Shown in pieces: positions 17,576 through 25,344 of a DNA stretch of 64,000 nt. The notes below the pieces were generated by a model. It was not told where the DNA came from, ran no database searches, and saw nothing but the letters and a program-made list of their open reading frames with translations. Within the stretch, counting starts at the first letter, position 1; the number at the start of each line of letters is the position of its first letter. The DNA is taken from assembly GCF_003387155.1 (NCBI RefSeq), contig NZ_QUMT01000003.1, forward strand, positions 1,018,233-1,082,232, in the 5' to 3' direction. A program made the translations under genes and the position numbers. Source of the stretch: Roseateles depolymerans. GTDB taxonomy: Bacteria; Pseudomonadota; Gammaproteobacteria; Burkholderiales; Burkholderiaceae_C.

Positions 17576-19282
17576 TCATTGCGCCGCCACCCAGCTCACC
17601 AGCGCATCCAGCGTGGGTCGCGCGGCAGCCGCACGCTCATCATTGACCACGGCCACCACCACCCACAGCCGCCCGGAGGCATCCGGCACATAACCGGCCA
17701 GGGCGACCACATCCCGCAGCGTGCCGGTTTTCATCCGGGCGCGGCCTTCCGCGGGCGTGCCCTTGAAGCGACGGGCCAGCGTGCCATCCACCCCGGCCAC
17801 CGGCAGCGTGGCCAGCAGCTCCGGGCCGTGTGGCCCCTGCTGCACCGCCGCCAGCATGCGGGCCATCTTTGCAGCGCTGATGCGCTCGATGCGGGAGAGT
17901 CCGGCGCCGTTTTCCAGCACCACGTCCGAGGGGTCCACGCCCACCGTGCGGAGCCAGTCCTTCACCGCTCGCTGGGCCGCGGGCAGGGTGTCCTCGCCCG
18001 GCTGCGCGACGGCGGCGCCCAGCCGCTGGAAGATCAGGCGCGTGGTCGCGTTGTCCGACGCCTTGAGCACCGGGCGCAGCAGCTCGGCCAATGGGCGGTC
18101 CTGGTGCCGCACCAGCACACGGGTCAGCGCGGGCGCCTGGCCTTCGCGGATGTCACCGGACAGCGTACCGCCGAGGGAAGTCCACAACTGGCGGATCGCT
18201 TGAGCGGTGAGCCATTGACGGTCCACCACGTTGAGGGATTGGCGCACCTGGCAGTCGCGCGGGAAGCTGCCGCGCAGCACCAGGCGAGCGCCGGTTGCAG
18301 GCGGCTGCGCACCGCGCTGCGGCTGGAACTCCGGAAGCTGCCAGTGATCGTCCCAGTCCTTGCAGGGGACGTCTACCAGGCCCAGTTGAGCGGCATCGAT
18401 GTCCAGGCCGCCGAACATCGGGAATGGGCGCACTTGTACGCCTTGAACGCCTTGGATGCCCTGCCCATTTGGTGCGGGTGGTGCGGGTGGTGCGGGTGGT
18501 GCGGGTGGTGCGGGTGGCGCGGGTGGCGCGGCGGGCTGCAGGGGCCGACTCTGCCCATCGGTGGCCAGATCGAAGCTGAGCAGGCTGCCGTTGAGGTTGA
18601 GCGCGTCCGGGATCACGTTGTAGGGGAACTCGGGCTGCTCGTCGAACGCGGGGGCGCCCAGCTCCGGACGAGCGGGACGGAACATCGTGCGGTCCACCAC
18701 CACGCCGCCGTCCAGGGCGAAGACGCCCTGTCGCTCACGCAGTTCGCGCAGCATCAGCCACAAGGCGGACCAGTCCAGGTCGGCATCGGCCCCGCCTTTG
18801 AGGTAGAGGGGTGTTCGCAGATGACCGTCCGGGGCTGGGGGCGTTGGGGCGGCGGATGGGTCGCCCTCGACCAGGAGTTCCGTGCGACCGCGGCTGTTGG
18901 GCCCCAGGCGATCCAGGGCGGCCGCGGCGGTCAGCAGCTTCATGGTGGACGCCCCCTGCATCGGCCGGTCGCCATTCAGGCGCAGGCCCCGCGCGGGCGG
19001 GGTTGGCACCAGACTCTGCACCGAGTTCAGCGACGGATTCAGCGCGCCATTCACCGCGGTATCCAGTGGATAAGCCACCACCGCCAGCGAACTCAGCGGC
19101 ACCCCGGTGGCTGCATGCACGGCCGCCACCGAAGCGGGCAATTCGCCGGCCGGCACCGCCGCACATCCGGCCAGCACCATGGCGGCCAGGGTGGCCAGCG
19201 CGGACCGCGCCATGCGTGCGGATCCGCAGGCGTTCGGGGTGGGCGCGGACAGCGGCCGCACGGTCGGTCGAAGAGCTTGCAT
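17576..19282 (-). CDS. dacB: D-alanyl-D-alanine carboxypeptidase/endopeptidase (PBP4, S13)
   Basis: An S13 penicillin-binding protein of up to 568 residues. The three active-site motifs are visible: SxxK as STMK (S112), SxN as SDN in KASDNATTR, and KTG as MKTGTLRD (near residue 520). A lipobox LAGC places a lipidated Cys at residue 40, so the more natural start may be the ATG at 19213, giving MARSALATLAAMVLAGC as a compact lipoprotein signal. It cuts D-Ala-D-Ala ends or DD-crosslinks in the periplasm. A Pro-Pro-Ala repeat (18461-18540) interrupts the middle of the protein. It is convergent with the transglutaminase gene and divergent from the next TonB receptor. Confidence 0.9.
   Translation of the reverse strand: MQALRPTVRPLSAPTPNACGSARMARSALATLAAMVLAGCAAVPAGELPASVAAVHAATGVPLSSLAVVAYPLDTAVNGALNPSLNSVQSLVPTPPARGLRLNGDRPMQGASTMKLLTAAAALDRLGPNSRGRTELLVEGDPSAAPTPPAPDGHLRTPLYLKGGADADLDWSALWLMLRELRERQGVFALDGGVVVDRTMFRPARPELGAPAFDEQPEFPYNVIPDALNLNGSLLSFDLATDGQSRPLQPAAPPAPPAPPAPPAPPAPPAPNGQGIQGVQGVQVRPFPMFGGLDIDAAQLGLVDVPCKDWDDHWQLPEFQPQRGAQPPATGARLVLRGSFPRDCQVRQSLNVVDRQWLTAQAIRQLWTSLGGTLSGDIREGQAPALTRVLVRHQDRPLAELLRPVLKASDNATTRLIFQRLGAAVAQPGEDTLPAAQRAVKDWLRTVGVDPSDVVLENGAGLSRIERISAAKMARMLAAVQQGPHGPELLATLPVAGVDGTLARRFKGTPAEGRARMKTGTLRDVVALAGYVPDASGRLWVVVAVVNDERAAAARPTLDALVSWVAAQ
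18461..18540 (-). repeat. Nine-base tandem repeat encoding (Pro-Pro-Ala)n in dacB
   Basis: About seven near-identical 9-base units (GGTGCGGGT on the plus strand, the last two with C for T) are read on the minus strand as PPA repeats. They insert a proline-rich linker into the middle of the S13 protein. Such runs can change length by slippage without shifting the frame. Confidence 0.8.
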
Positions 19283-19529
19283 CCCCCGGACTGTATCGGC
19301 CCTCCGCCTTCACATTCCGTCCGGTTATACACAGACGACAAGCATTCATCGTGGCGTACACAACAAACTCGTGACGGTCCTATGTCAGTGGGGCGACGGT
19401 GTGCTTGATCATGCATTCAGCTCGCAAGCCAGAACGGCGGGTGGCCCGGGCCGGCCACACCGCCACGTCGTGGACGGCGACAGGGGTCTGAGGACCGCTG
19501 GCGCTGACATCGTTGACCAGGAGAAAGTC
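19283..19529. promoter_or_regulatory. Divergent promoter region dacB / TonB receptor
   Basis: This 247-base gap must carry the start signals for dacB (minus) and the second TonB receptor (plus). An A/T-richer stretch near 19318-19380 is the likeliest promoter zone. A dyad GTGGCC...GGCCAC occurs near 19441-19458. No specific operator is assigned. Confidence 0.35.
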
Positions 19530-22340
19530 GTGAAACTCAAGCCGCTCGCTCGTTGCCTCATCGTCGTGGGTCTGGGGGCCCATGCCGCCACCTGGGCCCA
19601 GGAGGCCCAGAAAATCGAGCGTGTGGAGATCACCGGCTCCAGCATCAAGCGGCTCAAGGATGAAGGGGCCCTGCCGGTGCAGGTGATCACCGACAAGGAA
19701 CTCGCCCGCAAGGGCATCACCAGCGCCGAGCAGATGCTGCGGCAGCTGGGCGTCAACGGCACCGGCGCCGACAACGCCACCTCCAACAACAACGTCTTCG
19801 GGGCGGACACCGACCGCCTCACCGGCGGCACCGCCAATGCCAACCTGCGTGGCCTGGGCCCGGGCAGCACGCTGGTGCTGCTCAATGGCCGCCGCGTCTC
19901 CACCTCCGGCATGAGCGGCGGTGCGGTGGACCTGAACGCCATTCCCATGGCCGCCATCCAGCGCGTGGAAATCCTCAAGGACGGCGCCTCGGCCATCTAC
20001 GGCACCGATGCGGTGGGCGGCGTCATCAACTTCATCCTCAAGCGCGACTACCAGGGCGCCAGCATCAGCCTGGATGCGTCCACGCCGTTTGAATCCGGCG
20101 GCGGTCAGCAGCGCAAGGCGTCCATCACCGGAGGCTGGGGCTCGCTGGAGCGAGACGGCTACAACATGATGGTGAGCCTGAGCCTGACGGACAACTCCAT
20201 CCTGCGCGGTGCGGACCGGGACTGGGCCACCGGTTTCAATCCGGCGCTGGGCCTGTCGCCCAACTCCTCCAGCAGCCCGTTTGCCAACATCATCAACGGC
20301 ACCGGAACGGCACTGGGGAGCGGCTCGACCGTGACGGGCAGCGGTGATGCGGTGAAGTACACCCGCATCAACCTGCTGAGCCTGCAGGGCGCCTGCGACC
20401 AGGTCACGGACGGCGTGCAGTTCCAGCCCGGCCTGTGGACGCCCGCTTCCGCCAGCGCGGCGACCAAGGCGTCCAACTATGCCGGCGGCCGTTATCTGTG
20501 CAACACCGACTACGGCAGCCAGTTCATGCTGGCCGCCCCCCGCAAGGCTGAAAACCTGGTGGGCCGCACCACCTTCAAGATCAGCGACAGCACCGAAGCC
20601 TTCCTGGAGATCACCGCCTCCCGCAACCGGGTCAAGGCCGAACTGACACCCGCGCAGTTCAGCACCTCCGCCAGCACCGGCACGCTGTATCCGGTCAATG
20701 GCCCCTACTACCTCAACCTCAAGAACTACGGCGTCAACGACTTCGACCCGACCAAGCCCATCGCCTACCGCTGGCGGGCGCAGGACTTCGGCAACCGGGT
20801 GATCGAGAACGTGGACGAGAACTCGCGCCTGCTGGCCGGGCTGGAGGGCGACATCGGCGCCTACAGCTACAAGCTGGGAGCGTCCATCGCCGGGGCCAAG
20901 GGGTATTCCAACCTGATCGACGGTTATGTCTACACCGCCCCGCTGGTGAGCGCGCTGAATCAGGGCCTGATCAACCCGTTTGTGATGCCGGGGCAGACCC
21001 AGAGCAAGCAAGCCATGGACCTGATCGAATCGATGAAGGCCCGCGGCCGCCTGCAGGGTGGGGAGACCACGCTGCAGCAGCTGGACGGCTCCATCAGCGG
21101 TGACCTGTTCCGCCTGCCCGCGGGCATGATGCAGTTCGCCACCGGATTCGACCTGCGTCACGAAACCTATGAATTCGCGCCGGACGCCAATGGCTTCAAC
21201 TGCACCTCGTCGCTGAGCACCGGTGCGCGGGACGTGCTGCTGTGCCCGGGCAACACGGCCGTGCCCAAGGTGTCTCGCAACATCGGTGCGGTCTATGGGG
21301 AACTGGCCGTGCCGGTGATCCAAGGCCTGGACCTGCAGCTGGCCCTGCGGCATGACCAGTACAGCAAGATCGGCGGCACCACCAATCCGAAGGTGGGCTT
21401 CCGCTGGCAGCCGGCGCAGATGGTGCTGTTCCGCGGCTCCTACAACACCGGGTTCAAGGCGCCGAGCTTCCAGCAGCTGAGCCCCAACGTCGCCCCGCGG
21501 GACTACACCGGCACCTGGAGCGACCCGGTGCGTTGCCCGACGGACCCGACGCAGTGCTCGATCATCGGCCTGGACTACACCGACAGCGGCAATCCCAACC
21601 TGAAGCCGGAGAAGTCCAAGCAGGGCACGCTGGGCGTGGTGGTGTCACCGTTCGCGAATTTCAATGCGTTTGCCGACTACTGGCGCGTGGATCTGGACCA
21701 GCGCATTCGCAAGCTGACGGTGGGGGATGTGCTCAACAACTATGCGCTGTTCTCCGACCGCATCCAGCGCGATGCCAATGGCAATGCCACCCTGGTGCAG
21801 GCAGGCTGGATCAACGCGGCGGACAGCACCACACGCGGCATCGACTGGGGACTGAGCTACCAGTTCAAGCATTCGACGGGCACCTGGCTGGCCAACGTCA
21901 ATGGCACGCACATGCTGCAGGCCAAGGAGCGCACGATCTATGGTCAGCCGCTGGTGGACTACGTGGGCAAATTCACCACCCGCACCCTCTACCTGCGGGA
22001 CAAGCTCAATGCCGACCTGACCTGGTCCCGGGACGCCTGGAGCGCGACGCTCAGCACCATCTACAAGTCCGGCTATCTGGACCAGGACATGAGCGCCAAG
22101 GGCGTGCTGCCGGCCACGGCCAACACGCGGGTGGCGAGCTACACGACATTTGATCTGTTCGGCACCTACAGCGGCTTCAAGAACACGACGCTGACGGTGG
22201 GCATCCGCAACCTGCTGGACCGCAACCCGCCGTTCACCCACCACGACGTGGACGATGTGGCCGGCGCCGGCTGGGATCCGCGCGTGGCCGACCCGTATGG
22301 ACGGACCCTGGCGGTGTCGGTGAAGTACGACTTCAAGTGA
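19530..22340 (+). CDS. TonB-dependent outer-membrane receptor
   Basis: The protein has 936 residues from the GTG at 19530, chosen because AGGAG lies 6 bases upstream and the N-terminus is then a signal peptide (CLIVVGLGAHAATWAQ). The frame extends upstream without coding character. The TonB-box-like IERVEITGSSIKR is followed by the plug (LPVQVITDKELARKGITSAEQML, STLVLLNGRRVS, VEILKDGASAIYGTDAVGGVINF) and a barrel ending VKYDFK. The type resembles receptors for sugars or peptides rather than classical siderophore receptors. An MFS transporter gene follows after 45 bases and is probably co-transcribed, suggesting outer- then inner-membrane uptake of one nutrient. Confidence 0.9.
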   Translation: MKLKPLARCLIVVGLGAHAATWAQEAQKIERVEITGSSIKRLKDEGALPVQVITDKELARKGITSAEQMLRQLGVNGTGADNATSNNNVFGADTDRLTGGTANANLRGLGPGSTLVLLNGRRVSTSGMSGGAVDLNAIPMAAIQRVEILKDGASAIYGTDAVGGVINFILKRDYQGASISLDASTPFESGGGQQRKASITGGWGSLERDGYNMMVSLSLTDNSILRGADRDWATGFNPALGLSPNSSSSPFANIINGTGTALGSGSTVTGSGDAVKYTRINLLSLQGACDQVTDGVQFQPGLWTPASASAATKASNYAGGRYLCNTDYGSQFMLAAPRKAENLVGRTTFKISDSTEAFLEITASRNRVKAELTPAQFSTSASTGTLYPVNGPYYLNLKNYGVNDFDPTKPIAYRWRAQDFGNRVIENVDENSRLLAGLEGDIGAYSYKLGASIAGAKGYSNLIDGYVYTAPLVSALNQGLINPFVMPGQTQSKQAMDLIESMKARGRLQGGETTLQQLDGSISGDLFRLPAGMMQFATGFDLRHETYEFAPDANGFNCTSSLSTGARDVLLCPGNTAVPKVSRNIGAVYGELAVPVIQGLDLQLALRHDQYSKIGGTTNPKVGFRWQPAQMVLFRGSYNTGFKAPSFQQLSPNVAPRDYTGTWSDPVRCPTDPTQCSIIGLDYTDSGNPNLKPEKSKQGTLGVVVSPFANFNAFADYWRVDLDQRIRKLTVGDVLNNYALFSDRIQRDANGNATLVQAGWINAADSTTRGIDWGLSYQFKHSTGTWLANVNGTHMLQAKERTIYGQPLVDYVGKFTTRTLYLRDKLNADLTWSRDAWSATLSTIYKSGYLDQDMSAKGVLPATANTRVASYTTFDLFGTYSGFKNTTLTVGIRNLLDRNPPFTHHDVDDVAGAGWDPRVADPYGRTLAVSVKYDFK

Positions 22341-22385
22341 TCGTCAGCAGGCGCCATACGGCATGCGATTTGCCGTCGGCGTTGC

Positions 22386-23810
22386 ATGACGCAAGCGACT
22401 CTCGATATTGCCAATCGGCTCGATCGTCTTCCCTGGTCACGCTGGCACTGGCGGGTGGTGCTCGCCCTCGGTGTGGCATGGGTGCTGGACGGGCTGGAAG
22501 TGACGCTGGTGGGCTCCGTCGGCGCCGCGCTGGAGCGCCCCGACACCTTGGGGCTCACCGGGGTGCAGGTCGGCTGGGCCGGGTCCCTGTACCTGGCAGG
22601 CGCCATCGTGGGCGCGCTGGCCTTCGGCCGCATGACCGATCGGCTGGGACGCAAGAAGCTCTTCATGGTGACCCTGGCCGTCTATGCCCTGGCCACCTTC
22701 GCCACGGCCTTCGCCACCGATTTCAGCTTCTTTGCGCTGTGCCGCTTCGTCACCGGCATCGGCATCGGCGGTGAGTACGCGGCCATCAATTCCGCCATCG
22801 ACGAACTGGTGCCCGCTCGCGTTCGGGGACGCGTCAACCTGGCCATCAACGGCAGTTTCTGGCTGGGTGCGGCCCTGGGAGCCGGGTCCAGCCTGATCCT
22901 GCTCCACCCCGATGTCCTGGGCCCGGTGACCGGCTGGCGAGTCGGCTTTGGCATGGGCGCCGTCCTGGCAGTGGCCATGGTGCTGGTGCGTCGCCAAGTG
23001 CCGGAGAGCCCCCGTTGGCTGCTGCTCCACGGACGCCATGAGGAGGCGGAACGCATCCTGCAGGCGATCGAAGCAGACGTCGCGGCGCAGCACGGCAGCT
23101 TGCCGCCCATGCCGGCGGGCCGCAAGGAACACGCCCGCATGTCCATGCCGTCCCTGAAGGAGGTGATGCATGTGCTGCTGAAGCGCTACCGCACACGCAG
23201 CGGGGTCGCACTGGCCCTGATGCTGGCCCAGGCCTTCTTCTACAACGCCATCTTCTTCACCTATGCCCTGGTGCTCACCCGCTTTTATGGGGTGCAGGAC
23301 ACGCGGGTGGCGCTCTACATCTTCCCGTTCGCGCTCGGCAATGTGCTGGGCCCGCTGCTGCTGGGTCCGCTGTTTGACCGGGTGGGGCGTCGCCGCATGA
23401 TCGCCCTCACCTACGGCTTGGCGGGGGTGGGCCTGGCAGCCACCGGCGTCGCCTTCGTGGCCGGCATGCTGGACGCGTTTTCGCAGGCGCTGTGCTGGTC
23501 CGCAGTGTTCTTCTTTGCGTCCGCGGCGGCAAGCTCGGCCTATCTCACCGTCAGCGAAGTGTTCCCGCTGGAGATGCGTGCGATGGTCATCGCGCTCTTC
23601 TACGCCGTGGGCACTGGCGCGGGAGGTTTCGCCGCGCCGCTGCTGTTCGGATGGCTGGTGGACAGCGGCTCACGTGAAGCCGTGGCCGGCGGGTATGCAC
23701 TGGGCGCCGTTCTGGTCATTGCAGCGGGCTTACTGGCGCTGCGCTTTGGGGTGGATGCCGAAGGTCGGTCCCTGGAAGAGATCGCGCCCTCGTCCCCGGC
23801 GTCTGCTTGA
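22386..23810 (+). CDS. MFS transporter (sugar/organic-acid porter type)
   Basis: A 474-residue, 12-helix major facilitator. The sugar-porter signatures GRMTDRLGRKKLFM (loop 2-3), GIGIGGEYAAINSAIDELVPARVRG (helix 4 and loop 4-5), PESPRWLLLHGRHEEA (loop 6-7) and FDRVGRRRMI (loop 8-9) are all present. It lies in the inner membrane and likely imports the compound admitted by the TonB receptor just upstream. Substrate is unknown; the SV2-like pattern also occurs in aromatic-acid carriers. Its stop is convergent with a small minus-strand gene 9 bases away. Confidence 0.88.
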   Translation: MTQATLDIANRLDRLPWSRWHWRVVLALGVAWVLDGLEVTLVGSVGAALERPDTLGLTGVQVGWAGSLYLAGAIVGALAFGRMTDRLGRKKLFMVTLAVYALATFATAFATDFSFFALCRFVTGIGIGGEYAAINSAIDELVPARVRGRVNLAINGSFWLGAALGAGSSLILLHPDVLGPVTGWRVGFGMGAVLAVAMVLVRRQVPESPRWLLLHGRHEEAERILQAIEADVAAQHGSLPPMPAGRKEHARMSMPSLKEVMHVLLKRYRTRSGVALALMLAQAFFYNAIFFTYALVLTRFYGVQDTRVALYIFPFALGNVLGPLLLGPLFDRVGRRRMIALTYGLAGVGLAATGVAFVAGMLDAFSQALCWSAVFFFASAAASSAYLTVSEVFPLEMRAMVIALFYAVGTGAGGFAAPLLFGWLVDSGSREAVAGGYALGAVLVIAAGLLALRFGVDAEGRSLEEIAPSSPASA

Positions 23811-23819
23811 GACAGGCGC

Positions 23820-24050
23820 TCAGGGCCCGCCCAGACTCGACCGCATCTGGTTGCAGACGTTCTCGCCGGTGGTCGTCAGCCGCAGGCCACCGCCGTTCCA
23901 CTCCAGCCAGTGCAGGGCCACGTAGTCGTCGATGTCGTCGCTGGCGATCTTGCTGGCCAGTCGTCGGTTGAGCAGATCGACGGTTTCCAGAATTCGCTCG
24001 CGCAGTTCCGGGCGCCGGGAGGCGAGCGCGGTCGGTGTCATTGAAATCAT
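23820..24050 (-). CDS. Small protein of unknown function next to a trypsin-like protease
   Basis: The protein has 76 residues from the ATG at 24050, supported by GGAG about 6 bases upstream; a TTG at 24071 would overlap the protease stop. The sequence (RERILETVDLLNRRLASKIASDDIDDYVALHWLEWNGGGLRLT) looks helical at first and then strand-rich, like a small winged-helix domain, but I recognise no family. It starts 13 bases after the protease stop in the same direction and is probably co-transcribed, perhaps acting as a partner or inhibitor. Confidence 0.6.
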   Translation of the reverse strand: MISMTPTALASRRPELRERILETVDLLNRRLASKIASDDIDDYVALHWLEWNGGGLRLTTTGENVCNQMRSSLGGP

Positions 24051-24063
24051 GCAGTTCTCCAGT

Positions 24064-25230
24064 TCAGGCAAAACCTGGGTTCAGGTCCGACGGCCGCCCT
24101 TGTGGGGGCTCCTCCGTCAGCACCATCAGCACATCGGCATACCAGGCGCAGTTCAGGCCCAGTGACTCGTCGAGCTGGCTGTCCCGATTGGCCATGTCCA
24201 TGCGACTGGCATGGATGCCGAGAAGTCGCCAGCGCTGCCCCGTCGCGCCCCAGTCCCTGGCGATCGCCAGGACGGGAGAGCCGCTGCAGCCGCGGTGCAT
24301 GCGTGCATCGGTCAGGAAGTAGCCGGCCCCCTGGAAGCGCACGCCGTACGCGGACGCCACCGAGGCCTGGCGCACCACCGGCAGGTGGTGAAGCGTGTCG
24401 AAGAAGCCCAGTGGGAAACCGGGGATGACCAGTCGGTCCCCCACCTCCACACCAAACGAGGGCTCCGGGAGGTCCGCCGCGGTGAAGGCCCGCACGAGCG
24501 CACCATCGGGCATCGCCGACGGTTCCAGCGCAAGCGCGGCCACATCCACCGGCCCGCCACTGTCCTGCGCCTGGATCCATTCGGCCTTGCCCTGGCGATA
24601 AAGCAGCGCAGACAGGGTGCCGATGCGCGTTAGGTCCTGAGCATCCGTATGCACCTCGATCTCGATGCGGTCGGGCGCATGGCCGGTGGCGGCGTCGAAG
24701 AGCACGTGGCGACTGGTGATCAGATAAAGGCGCCCGTCGCGCTCGAAGAAGAAGCCGCTGGCCGCTGTCAGCGAGATCGAGCCATTGAAGGTCAACACGC
24801 GGGTGACGCCGAAGAGGGCTTGATCCTGTGCCGGCTCGCGGAAGGTGGAAGCGAATGCGGGTTCGACCAGCCGCGGAACATCCGTCTGCTGCGCGAGGTG
24901 ACCTCGTGACCAGGCGTCGCGCCGATCCGACCAGGTTCTGGAACTCTCGCCGGTGGCATCGGGCTGATTGGCGGCCTCGAGCATCGGATTGGTCAGCGCA
25001 TGCTCGCCGCGAGCGGCTGCCTTGGCGCCCTGCCGCTGGAGCTCGGCATGTTCACCGGCCATGGCAGGTCGGCCACGAGGCCTGCCGGGTGGCTCGGCCA
25101 GCGTCAACGGCGCTCGGGTTTCTTCATCGGGGGGCGGGGGGCGGTCGGACGTCAAGGAACACCTCATCAAGAGGACTTGTCCCGTCAGGGGCGACGCTTC
25201 CGCCGGTGGCGCTTCAAGCAAGGAAGACAA
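24064..25230 (-). CDS. Trypsin-like serine peptidase domain protein
   Basis: A 388-residue protein with an unstructured, charged N-terminal 120 residues and a chymotrypsin-fold domain. The catalytic triad is visible as His in LITSRHVLFD, Asp in GPVDVAALAL and Ser in HRGCSGSPVL. There is no signal peptide, so it may act in the cytoplasm, which is uncommon for this fold outside defence, phage or stress systems. The first ATG is used; later ones (near 25164) are possible. Substrate unknown. The short downstream gene is probably in the same transcript. Confidence 0.8.
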   Translation of the reverse strand: MSSLLEAPPAEASPLTGQVLLMRCSLTSDRPPPPDEETRAPLTLAEPPGRPRGRPAMAGEHAELQRQGAKAAARGEHALTNPMLEAANQPDATGESSRTWSDRRDAWSRGHLAQQTDVPRLVEPAFASTFREPAQDQALFGVTRVLTFNGSISLTAASGFFFERDGRLYLITSRHVLFDAATGHAPDRIEIEVHTDAQDLTRIGTLSALLYRQGKAEWIQAQDSGGPVDVAALALEPSAMPDGALVRAFTAADLPEPSFGVEVGDRLVIPGFPLGFFDTLHHLPVVRQASVASAYGVRFQGAGYFLTDARMHRGCSGSPVLAIARDWGATGQRWRLLGIHASRMDMANRDSQLDESLGLNCAWYADVLMVLTEEPPQGRPSDLNPGFA

Positions 25231-25317
25231 GGGGGCGGTCTTGGATCGAGCGTGCCCCGAGAGTCTTCTAATGTACCGGTGCCCACCGCTGCACAGGGTG
25301 CTTTGTGAAGGCTTTAC

Positions 25318-25344
25318 ATGGCTTCAATGGCTTCAATGGCTTCA
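25318..25344. repeat. Three 9-base tandem repeats across the stop codon of the hybrid kinase gene
   Basis: ATGGCTTCA is repeated three times without gaps; the last copy contains the TGA stop (minus strand, 25342-25344). The repeats continue the gene end into the intergenic space, so each unit carries another in-frame TGA. Confidence 0.8.
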
